Part shown: in pieces, positions 57,414 through 64,000 of the stretch
Layout of the letters: the number at the start of each line of letters is the position of its first letter
How positions within the stretch are numbered: position 1 is the first letter of the stretch
NCBI RefSeq assembly: GCF_001507595.1
Contig: NZ_LQBQ01000001.1
Span: 744,001-808,000 of the forward strand
Direction of reading: 5' to 3'
From: Ruegeria marisrubri
GTDB taxonomy: Bacteria > Pseudomonadota > Alphaproteobacteria > Rhodobacterales > Rhodobacteraceae
DNA length: 64,000 bases
Position numbers and translations under genes: made by a program
The notes under the pieces: generated by a model
The model's database searches: none
What the model saw: the letters and a program-made list of their open reading frames with translations, nothing else
Told to the model about the DNA's origin: nothing

Positions 57414-58958
57414 TTACATGAAGGCGTCCGGCATCGACGCCTTTTTCTCTTCGACATAGGCCGACAGCGCAGCAGCGATACCGGGATCAAGCTCGGGTTG
57501 CCGGTAGTTGGCCAGCAAATGCTCAACCCGCTGCGCCGCCAAGGTCCGCGTATCGCGCGAGCCTTCGTCCTCCCAGGTCTCGAACGGCTTGTAGTCGAGC
57601 AGTTCGGTCTTCCAGAAGGCATCCTTGAAGTTGGCCTGAGTGTGTGCGCACCCCAGATAGTGCCCACCCGGGCCGACCTCGCGAATGGCATCCATGGCCT
57701 GTGCGTTCTCGTCATAGGCCACGCCCTTGGCCAGCCCGTGAAGAACGCCCAGTTGGTCGGCATCCATGACGAATTTCTCGAAATCCGCCACCAGACCGCC
57801 TTCGAGCCAGCCACAGGAATGCAGCATGAAGTTCACGCCCGACAGCAGCCCCATGTTGAGCGAGTTCGCCGTTTCATAAGCGGCCTGCGCATCCGGCAGT
57901 TTCGAGCCGCAGAACGACCCGGCCGAGCGGTAAGGCACGCCCAGACGGCGGGCCAACTGACCGGCACCATAGGTGATATGCGCGGCCTCAGGGGTTCCAA
58001 ACGTGGGCGCGCCCGAGTTCATGTCGATCGAGGTCACGAAAGCCCCAAAGATTGCCGGGGCGCCGGGGCGGATCAGCTGCGAATAGGCGATCCCTGCCAG
58101 AACCTCGGCCAGAACCTGGGTCAGCGTGCCGGCCACCGAAACCGGCGCCATCGCGCCGCCGACGATGAAGGGCGAGATGATGCACGCCTGATTGTTCTTG
58201 GCATAGACCTCGAGCGCGCCCATCATCACGTCGTCGAAGGTCATCGGCGAGTTGATGTTGGTGAGCGAGGTCATCACTGTGTTTTCCTGCACGAACTCCT
58301 TGCCGAACAGGATCTCGCACATCTCGACGCTGTCCTGTGCGCGGCTGGGATCGGTCACCGAGCCCATGAAGGGCTTGTCGCTCAGCGTCATGTGCGCCAT
58401 CAGCATGTCGAGGTGACGTTTGTTCACCGGAATGTCGGTCGGTTCGCACACCGTTCCGCCCGAGTGGTGCAGCCACTTGGACATGTAGGCCAGCTTCACG
58501 AATTTATTGAAGTCTTCCATCGTGGCGTAACGCCGACCGCCATGAATATCACGCACGAAGGGCGGGCCATAGACCGGAGCCAGAACCAGGTTGCGGCCAC
58601 CGATCACCACCGATTTTTCCGGGTTCCGGGCGTGCTGGGTGAATTGGCTGGGCGCCGTTTCGCACAGCTTGCGCGCCAGACCGCGGGGGATACGGACCCG
58701 CTCGCCGACCACATCGGCCCCGGCTTCGCGCCAGCGTTCCAGCGCCTTGGGGTTGTCGATGAAGTTGACGCCCACCTCTTCCAGAACCGTCTCGGCGTTG
58801 TTTTCGATGATCTCTAGCGCCTCTTCGTTCAGGATCTCGAAGTTGGGAATGTTGCGTTCGATATATTTCGCGGTCTCGATGCGGACCGCGGTGCGCTCGG
58901 CGCGCCGTGCGGCACCGCCACCACCACGTCCTCTGCGCCGGCTTGTTGTCTCTGCCAT
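57414..58958 (-). CDS. Trimethylamine methyltransferase family (MttB-like) protein, non-pyrrolysine
   Basis: A 514-residue corrinoid-dependent methyltransferase-type TIM barrel of the MttB superfamily. Features are HSGGTVCEPTDIP, YQVENTVMTSL-like VMTSLTNINSPMTFDD, and AHITYGAGQLARRLGVPYRS near residue 340, with GSFCGSKLPDAQAAYE. It is a single uninterrupted frame with no in-frame amber codon, so it does not carry pyrrolysine, as in the MtgB group that uses glycine betaine or other quaternary amines. A basic N-terminal tail (RRRGRGGGGAARRAER) is unusual. No corrinoid protein gene is nearby. Confidence 0.9.
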   Translation of the reverse strand: MAETTSRRRGRGGGGAARRAERTAVRIETAKYIERNIPNFEILNEEALEIIENNAETVLEEVGVNFIDNPKALERWREAGADVVGERVRIPRGLARKLCETAPSQFTQHARNPEKSVVIGGRNLVLAPVYGPPFVRDIHGGRRYATMEDFNKFVKLAYMSKWLHHSGGTVCEPTDIPVNKRHLDMLMAHMTLSDKPFMGSVTDPSRAQDSVEMCEILFGKEFVQENTVMTSLTNINSPMTFDDVMMGALEVYAKNNQACIISPFIVGGAMAPVSVAGTLTQVLAEVLAGIAYSQLIRPGAPAIFGAFVTSIDMNSGAPTFGTPEAAHITYGAGQLARRLGVPYRSAGSFCGSKLPDAQAAYETANSLNMGLLSGVNFMLHSCGWLEGGLVADFEKFVMDADQLGVLHGLAKGVAYDENAQAMDAIREVGPGGHYLGCAHTQANFKDAFWKTELLDYKPFETWEDEGSRDTRTLAAQRVEHLLANYRQPELDPGIAAALSAYVEEKKASMPDAFM

Positions 58959-59118
58959 GAGATGATCCCCTGGATAAGATGGTTCTGCTTTGGCGATCTA
59001 ATTACAGGACGCCAACGTCCGTCCGAATATGAATTACGGCAATTGAGGGGGGAAAGCGACATGGACGAGGCGTCGCTAATGCTTTGACCCGTCTTCTAGC
59101 CAAGGGCATGATTGCAAT

Positions 59119-59820
59119 ATGGAACAGCAAAGCCAACCCGGCGATCGGCCCGACACCGAACGCAAGACCCTCAGCGCCGCGGAAATCGGTGCCGTGGCCC
59201 ATCTCTATCGAGGCGAGGTGTATCGCAGCACGATCTGGCGAACGCGGCTGGACACCTCATCGAACTGGGCTGTGGTGACGCTGGGCGTGGCGCTTTCCAT
59301 ATCCTTCGCGTCGCCCGATGCCTCACCCCTGCCCTTGGTGCTGGTGGGGGTCCTCATCATCCTGTTTCTCATGCTCGAGGCGCGGCGCTATCGCTATTTC
59401 AACGTCTGGCGCGCGCGGGCACGATGGCTGGAAACTCATTTCTACGCACCGCTTCTCTACGACGGCGACCTGCACATGGAAGAGAACTGGCAAAAGGTGC
59501 TGGCCGAGGATTACCTGCGACCGCGCTACCACGTCGGATTCATGATCGCGATAGGCAGACGCATCCGGCGCAATTATCTCTGGATCCTGCTTATTCAATC
59601 CCTGGCCTTTGCCGGTAAGCTGGCGGTTCATCCGACTCCGGTCGAAAGCCTGGACCAGGCCTTTGAGCGCGCCGATGTCGGCCCCCTGCCCGGTGAAGTC
59701 ATTGTCTTGATCGGTGTCGTGTATGTCGTGACATGGTCCTCGATCGCCATTTGGAGTTACCGCGTCGACGGGGAACGCGCGGCACGGCGCGGCGCAGCCA
59801 GCTCCCACTCGATGGGGTGA
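59119..59820 (+). CDS. DUF2270 family membrane protein
   Basis: A 233-residue protein with about three or four membrane helices (near residues 49-65, 68-86, 152-168 and 193-212). Typical DUF2270 features are EIGAVAHLYRGEVYRSTIWRTRLD, then YRYFNVWRARARWLE and a periplasmic or cytoplasmic LEDYLRPRYHVG segment (LAEDYLRPRYHVG). Function unknown. It lies 84 bases before guaA on the same strand. Confidence 0.86.
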   Translation: MEQQSQPGDRPDTERKTLSAAEIGAVAHLYRGEVYRSTIWRTRLDTSSNWAVVTLGVALSISFASPDASPLPLVLVGVLIILFLMLEARRYRYFNVWRARARWLETHFYAPLLYDGDLHMEENWQKVLAEDYLRPRYHVGFMIAIGRRIRRNYLWILLIQSLAFAGKLAVHPTPVESLDQAFERADVGPLPGEVIVLIGVVYVVTWSSIAIWSYRVDGERAARRGAASSHSMG

Positions 59821-59903
59821 ACTTGCGTTCTCTTTCTCGCCTCGGGGTCCTTGACCGCCTCATAGCTCTTGCACAACGCGACAGCCCGACCTAAGAGCCG
59901 GTC

Positions 59904-61466
59904 ATGACCCAGACATCTCATGACCGCCTTCTTATCATCGACTTCGGCAGCCAGGTGACGCAGCTGATCGCCCGCCGCCTGCGCGAGCTGAACGTCTATT
60001 GTGAAATCCACCCCTACCAGAACGTCACCGCCGAGTTCATCCGCGAGATGGCCCCCAAGGCCGTGATCCTGTCCGGTGGCCCCGACAGCGTGACCCGCGA
60101 GGGTTCGCCGCGTGCGCCGCAGGAGCTGTTCGAGATGGGCATCCCGATCCTCGGGATCTGCTATGGCCAGCAGGTCATGATGACCCAACTGGGTGGCAAG
60201 GTGGAATCGGGGCATGGCACCGCCGAGTTCGGCCGCGCCTATGTCACGCCGAAAGGTCCCCATATCGACCTGTTGCGCGGCTGGTTCCTGGAAGGCGACG
60301 AGCAGGTCTGGATGTCTCATGGCGACCATGTCAGCCAGATTGCTCCGGGTTTCGAGGTCTACGGCACCTCGCCAAACGCGCCTTATGCGATCACTGCAGA
60401 CCTCAAGCGTCACTTCTATGCGGTGCAGTTCCACCCCGAGGTGCACCACACGCCGAACGGCAAGACGCTGTATGAGAACTTCATCAAGATCGCGGGCTTT
60501 ACCGGCGACTGGACGATGGGCGCCTATCGCGAGGAAATGATCCGCAAGATCCGCGAGCAGGTTGGCGACAAAAAGGTGATCTGCGCGCTGTCGGGCGGCG
60601 TTGACAGTTCGGTTGCAGCGATCCTCATCCACGAAGCGATCGGCGATCAATTGACCTGCGTCTTTGTCGACCACGGCCTGCTGCGCAAGAACGAAGCCGC
60701 CGAAGTGGTCGGCATGTTCCGCGAACATTACAACCTGCCCCTGATCCACGCCGACGAATCCGAACTGTTCCTTGGCGAACTGGAAGGTGTCAGCGACCCC
60801 GAGACCAAGCGCAAGATCATCGGCAAGCTGTTCATCGACGTGTTCCAGAAACATGCCGACACGATCGAAGGGGCAGAGTTCCTGGCCCAGGGCACACTCT
60901 ACCCGGACGTGATCGAATCCGTGTCCTTCTCGGGCGGCCCTTCGGTGACCATCAAGTCGCACCACAACGTTGGCGGCCTGCCGGAAAAGATGGGCCTGAA
61001 ACTGGTCGAGCCGCTGCGCGAGCTGTTCAAGGACGAGGTTCGCGCGCTGGGCCACGAGCTGGGCCTGCCCGCATCCTTCATCGGCCGCCACCCCTTCCCC
61101 GGCCCCGGTCTGGCCATCCGCTGCCCCGGCGAGATCACCCGCGAAAAGCTGGAGATCCTGCGCGAGGCCGACGCGATCTATATCGACCAGATCCGCAAAC
61201 ACGGGCTTTATGACGAGATCTGGCAGGCCTTCGTCGCGATCCTGCCGGTGCGCACCGTGGGCGTGATGGGCGACGGGCGCACCTATGACTATGCCTGTGC
61301 CCTGCGGGCGGTCACCTCGGTCGATGGGATGACCGCCGACTACTACCCGTTCAGCCACGAGTTCCTCGGTGAAACCGCCACGCGGATCATCAACGAGGTC
61401 AAGGGCATCAACCGCTGCACCTATGACATCACCTCGAAACCCCCGGGAACGATCGAGTGGGAGTGA
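59904..61466 (+). CDS. guaA: GMP synthase (glutamine-hydrolysing)
   Basis: A 520-residue enzyme that aminates XMP to GMP. The N-terminal class I glutamine amidotransferase domain has Cys86 in GICYGQQVM and the His/Glu pair in QFHPEVHHT near residue 174. The ATP-PPase domain has SGGVDSSV near residue 230, and the C-terminal dimerisation domain ends KPPGTIEWE, the family's fixed end. Length is typical. A rho-independent terminator lies 26 bases downstream. Confidence 0.97.
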   Translation: MTQTSHDRLLIIDFGSQVTQLIARRLRELNVYCEIHPYQNVTAEFIREMAPKAVILSGGPDSVTREGSPRAPQELFEMGIPILGICYGQQVMMTQLGGKVESGHGTAEFGRAYVTPKGPHIDLLRGWFLEGDEQVWMSHGDHVSQIAPGFEVYGTSPNAPYAITADLKRHFYAVQFHPEVHHTPNGKTLYENFIKIAGFTGDWTMGAYREEMIRKIREQVGDKKVICALSGGVDSSVAAILIHEAIGDQLTCVFVDHGLLRKNEAAEVVGMFREHYNLPLIHADESELFLGELEGVSDPETKRKIIGKLFIDVFQKHADTIEGAEFLAQGTLYPDVIESVSFSGGPSVTIKSHHNVGGLPEKMGLKLVEPLRELFKDEVRALGHELGLPASFIGRHPFPGPGLAIRCPGEITREKLEILREADAIYIDQIRKHGLYDEIWQAFVAILPVRTVGVMGDGRTYDYACALRAVTSVDGMTADYYPFSHEFLGETATRIINEVKGINRCTYDITSKPPGTIEWE

Positions 61467-61491
61467 TCCGGCCGGGTCTCAAGTTTCCGAG

Positions 61492-61516
61492 CGCCGCCCC
61501 TAATGGGCGGCGTTTT
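61492..61516 (+). terminator. Rho-independent terminator of guaA
   Basis: CGCCGCCC (61492-61499) and GGGCGGCG (61505-61512) form an 8-bp stem followed by four T. It is 26 bases after the guaA stop. Confidence 0.85.
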
Positions 61517-61574
61517 CATTTGAAACTCGCCTTTTGCCGGCGCAGTTGTTAGCCCTTTCAACATGAGAGATCGA

Positions 61575-61856
61575 ATGCAGATAGTCCTGACAGGTCACAT
61601 GGACGTGCCCCCGGACCGGATCGATGCGGTTATGGCAGCCCTTCCCGACCACATCGCGCTGACCCGGGCAGAGCCAGGTTGTCTGTCTTTTGAAGTGAAA
61701 CCCGCCCCGGGCCTGCCCGGCCGGCTTGTCGTTTCGGAACGCTTTCAAAGCAGGGCTGATTTCGAAGCACATCAGGCGCGCATCAAAGGCAGCCACTGGG
61801 CCGCGGTCACGCGGGGCATTGCTCGCCACTACAAGGTGTCCGAGGTTCCGGCATGA
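61575..61856 (+). CDS. Antibiotic biosynthesis monooxygenase (ABM) fold protein
   Basis: A 93-residue ferredoxin-like ABM protein: MQIVLTGHMDVPPDRIDAVM, then HIALTRAEPGCLSFEVKPA and a C-terminal FEAHQARIKGSHWAAVTRGIARHY, as in the YgiN/ABM family. Such proteins are small monooxygenases or signal-like subunits; the reaction is unknown. The ATG at 61575 has GAGAG at good spacing; the ATG at 61563 is an alternative adding four residues. It overlaps the EamA gene by 4 bases. Confidence 0.83.
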   Translation: MQIVLTGHMDVPPDRIDAVMAALPDHIALTRAEPGCLSFEVKPAPGLPGRLVVSERFQSRADFEAHQARIKGSHWAAVTRGIARHYKVSEVPA

Positions 61857-62728
61857 GCCCGACGAAGCGGGCCGCGATCTGGATGATCGGCGCGATTGTC
61901 TCCTTCTCGTCCATGGCCATCGCCGGTCGCGAGTTGAGCGCGGTTCACGACACCTTCGAAATCATGATGTATCGAAGTTTCGTCGGGATCCTCGTCGTCT
62001 CACTGGTATTGACCGCCACCGGCACCTGGCCGCATGTATCCACCCGCCGAATGGGCCTGCATGTCGCGCGAAACGTGGTGCATTTCATCGGGCAGAACCT
62101 CTGGTTCTTTGCCGTCACAGTGATCCCCCTGGCACAGGTGTTTGCACTGGAATTCACCCAACCGCTCTGGGTCATTGTTCTGTCGCCGCTGCTGTTGGGC
62201 GAACGACTGACGCCCGTGCGCGTAGCCGCAGCCCTGATCGGTTTCATCGGCATCCTGATCGTGACACGCCCCGGCGCGACTTCTCTGAACATCGGAATCC
62301 TCACGGCGGCCCTGTCAGCGGTTTTCTTTGCCCTGACAACCATTTCCACGAAGAAACTGACGCATTACGCTAGCATCGGCTGCATCATGTTGTGGCTCAC
62401 CGTCATCCAGGCGGTGCTTGGCCTCGCGGCATCCGGCATCGACGGGGACATTGCGCTGCCAACGATGCAAACGGCCCCGTTCCTCGTCCTCGTCGGGCTT
62501 GCCGGTTTGCTGGCGCATTTCTGCATTACCAACGCCTTGGCCATCGCCCCGGCAACCGTGGTGGTGCCCATCGACTTTGCGCGCCTGCCGACGATTGCCG
62601 TGCTGGGCATGCTGCTTTACGGAGAGCCTTTGGACCTCTGGGTTCTGATCGGAGCGGTGGTGATCTTTGCCGGCAACTACATCAACATTCTCGATGCCTC
62701 CGGCCGGCTGCGCAGACGACGTGCATGA
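61853..62728 (+). CDS. EamA/DMT-family transporter
   Basis: A 291-residue, 10-helix transporter of the drug/metabolite superfamily with two EamA repeats. Repeat marks are PLAQVFALEFTQPLWVIVLSPLLLGERL in the first and PIDFARLPTIAVLGMLLYGEPL in the second. The substrate is unknown. It is coupled to the ABM gene by a 4-base overlap and is followed 75 bases later by a second EamA gene. Confidence 0.88.
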   Translation: MSPTKRAAIWMIGAIVSFSSMAIAGRELSAVHDTFEIMMYRSFVGILVVSLVLTATGTWPHVSTRRMGLHVARNVVHFIGQNLWFFAVTVIPLAQVFALEFTQPLWVIVLSPLLLGERLTPVRVAAALIGFIGILIVTRPGATSLNIGILTAALSAVFFALTTISTKKLTHYASIGCIMLWLTVIQAVLGLAASGIDGDIALPTMQTAPFLVLVGLAGLLAHFCITNALAIAPATVVVPIDFARLPTIAVLGMLLYGEPLDLWVLIGAVVIFAGNYINILDASGRLRRRRA

Positions 62729-62803
62729 ACCGTGTCTAGACCGCAATGCCATATGCGCAGGAAACGGGTCGCGCGGACCTGTCCTTGCCGGTAATCCACC
62801 CCC

Positions 62804-63703
62804 ATGAGCGAACAAAAAGCCCTATCCCCCCGCGCCTGGTCCGAGTTGATCCTTCTCGGAGTGATCTGGGGCGCATCCTTCGTGTCCATCCGGATCGCAT
62901 TGGATGAGGTTCCGGTGGCAACCTCTGTCCTGCACCGAACTTTCTGGGCGATGCTGGTCCTTTGGGCCGCCGTCCTGTTCCTGCGGCTACCCCTGCCCCG
63001 TGACCCGCGCATCTGGGGTGCCTTTCTGGTCATGGGGCTGCTCAACAACGTGATCCCCTTCGGCCTGATGGCCTGGGGGCAGCTTTACGTCGAAAGCGGG
63101 CTGACCTCGATCCTGAACGCCACGACGGCGATCTTCGGCGTGATCGTTGCCGCGATGGTCTTCCCTGACGAAAGGCTGACCCTGCACCGAATGGCCGGTG
63201 TGTGCCTCGGGTTTTTCGGGGTTGCCGCCGCCATCGGCCTGCAAAACTTCACCAGCTTCGACCTGCGCAGTGCCGCGCAACTGGCCATTCTTGCCGGCAC
63301 CCTCTCTTACGCCTTCGCCGGAGCATGGGCGCGGTTGAAACTCGCCCATCTTCCCCCACAGGTCGCGGCCGCCGGCATGTTGACCGGATCGACACTTGCC
63401 GTTCTGCCGCTGGCCCTGCTGATCGACGGCCCGCCATCCTTTGACCTGCAGCCCGTGACATGGGCGGCCATCGCCTATTACTCGCTGATCGCGACCGCCG
63501 GGGCCTATCTGCTGTATTACCGCGTGCTTGCAATGGCGGGCAGCGGGAACCTGTTGCTGGTCACCCTCGTCATCCCGCCCGTCGCGATCCTGCTCGGAGC
63601 TCATATCCGGCACGAGGAACTGACGGCCCAGGCCTATGGGGGCTTTGCCCTGCTGGCGCTTGGCCTGATGATCCTGAACCGCTCGGGACGACGGCGCGAT
63701 TGA
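62804..63703 (+). CDS. EamA/DMT-family transporter
   Basis: A 299-residue, 10-helix member of the same superfamily but not closely alike to its neighbour: LILLGVIWGASFVSIRIALDE at the start, SGLTSILNATTAIFGVIVAAMVFPDERL in the first repeat and LLLVTLVIPPVAILLGAHIRHEELT in the second. The substrate cannot be inferred. The two may be metabolite exporters acting together with the upstream ABM protein. Confidence 0.88.
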   Translation: MSEQKALSPRAWSELILLGVIWGASFVSIRIALDEVPVATSVLHRTFWAMLVLWAAVLFLRLPLPRDPRIWGAFLVMGLLNNVIPFGLMAWGQLYVESGLTSILNATTAIFGVIVAAMVFPDERLTLHRMAGVCLGFFGVAAAIGLQNFTSFDLRSAAQLAILAGTLSYAFAGAWARLKLAHLPPQVAAAGMLTGSTLAVLPLALLIDGPPSFDLQPVTWAAIAYYSLIATAGAYLLYYRVLAMAGSGNLLLVTLVIPPVAILLGAHIRHEELTAQAYGGFALLALGLMILNRSGRRRD

Positions 63704-63749
63704 CGCCGCCTGTCCCCCGTTTTAGCAAGGGCGGAAAAGGAAGGTGGGT

Positions 63750-64000
63750 ATGATCTACGGCTCGGCAAGAGAGTGGCGCGAGGCAGAGCGCAAAAAGGTG
63801 CTGTTCTTTGGCATGTCCGGGCTGGGCAAGACCCATGTCTCGAACCTTCTGCGCGATCAGGGAGACTGGTTCCACTACTCGATCGACTACCGCATCGGCA
63901 CCCGCTACATGGGCGAATACATCGCCGACAACGCCAAGGCCCACGCGATGAAGGTGCCGTTCCTGCGCGATCTTCTTCTGTCGGATTCGATCTTCATCGG
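63750..64000 (+). CDS. ATPase with P-loop, C-terminus beyond the window edge
   Basis: The first 83 codons of a protein that runs off the right edge. It starts MIYGSAREWREAERKKVLFF and has a P-loop GMSGLGKTHVS at about residues 22-32, then a WFHYSIDYRIGTRYMGEYI segment. In Rhodobacteraceae this arrangement is annotated simply as an ATPase. AAGGAAGG precedes the ATG. The remaining length and any Walker B site are not visible. Confidence 0.82.
   Translation, partial: MIYGSAREWREAERKKVLFFGMSGLGKTHVSNLLRDQGDWFHYSIDYRIGTRYMGEYIADNAKAHAMKVPFLRDLLLSDSIFI

Noticed and set aside
57498..58817. Plus-strand frame of 439 codons opposite the MttB-like gene
   Set aside because: It is an antisense shadow, rich in Arg, His and Gly, without recognisable motifs.
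57414..58958. Pyrrolysine codon (in-frame TAG) in the MttB-like gene
   Set aside because: The frame is uninterrupted over 514 codons, so no amber codon is read through.
59757..61358. Minus-strand frame of 533 codons opposite guaA
   Set aside because: It is a shadow of guaA; no start context and no domain.

Overview
This window is a stretch of ordinary chromosome from an alphaproteobacterium, most likely a marine Rhodobacteraceae (Roseobacter-group, Ruegeria-like) species. The basis is inference from gene order and family content: the block dusB-ntrB-ntrC-ntrY-ntrX followed by trkA-trkH-hfq-hflX, a fused ispDF, an Asp-type HemB, the alphaproteobacterial families Usg, DUF6456 and DUF6477, a non-pyrrolysine MttB-like methyltransferase, and high-GC codon use throughout. 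No rRNA, tRNA, insertion sequence, prophage, integron or CRISPR array is visible. Coding density is high, and convergent or overlapping gene ends (ATGA, GTGA, TGATG) are common.

Layout. 1-10.5 kb: partial SYLF-domain secreted protein, usg, gyrA, an HtrA-like protease, an M32 carboxypeptidase, heme A synthase (ctaA), trmJ, a thiE-like gene and a HupE/UreJ-type membrane protein. 10.7-16.3 kb: the pseudouridine-catabolic pair psuK-psuG, a DUF502 membrane protein, 3-hydroxybutyrate dehydrogenase, a candidate small RNA and a YejA-type peptide-binding protein. 16.3-16.9 kb: the largest non-coding gap. 16.9-22.5 kb: CsbD-like protein, XRE-cupin regulator divergent from an acyl-CoA synthetase and DsbA-family gene, a secreted protein, a Bcr/CflA exporter and an SH3-domain protein. 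22.5-34.2 kb: mfd, hemB, a Tat lipoprotein with SYLF domain, a penicillin-acylase-family hydrolase, a cation/proton antiporter, a SnoaL-like protein, then hflX and hfq. 34.3-45 kb: potassium uptake (trkH, trkA) and nitrogen/redox two-component signalling (ntrX, ntrY, ntrC, ntrB) with dusB. 45.2-48.7 kb: ispDF, pgpA, pncC and a short Amt-type ammonium transporter with a perfect palindrome upstream. 48.8-64 kb: MmgE/PrpD protein, Coq10-type START protein, hpt, small secreted or membrane proteins, M20 amidohydrolase, lipA, peroxiredoxin, an OxyR-type regulator, the divergent DUF6456/DUF6477 pair, an MttB-like methyltransferase, DUF2270, guaA, two EamA transporters and the start of an ATPase gene.

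How the genes fit together. Several groups are clear units: psuK-psuG breaks down pseudouridine; NtrB-NtrC and NtrY-NtrX are nitrogen and envelope/redox sensors with a TrkAH potassium system and the RNA regulators Hfq and HflX next door; ispDF-pgpA-pncC is a translationally coupled run; the lipA and M20 genes overlap. The points most worth a second look are a candidate sRNA or attenuator at 14319-14394, loss of the sigma-54 GAFTGA loop in both NtrC and NtrX, an atypical Amt protein with an operator-like palindrome, a ThiE-like protein with degenerate substrate motifs, and the DUF6456/DUF6477 divergent locus. I did not find a clearly new multi-gene system. All family calls were made by reading the sequence, without database searches.
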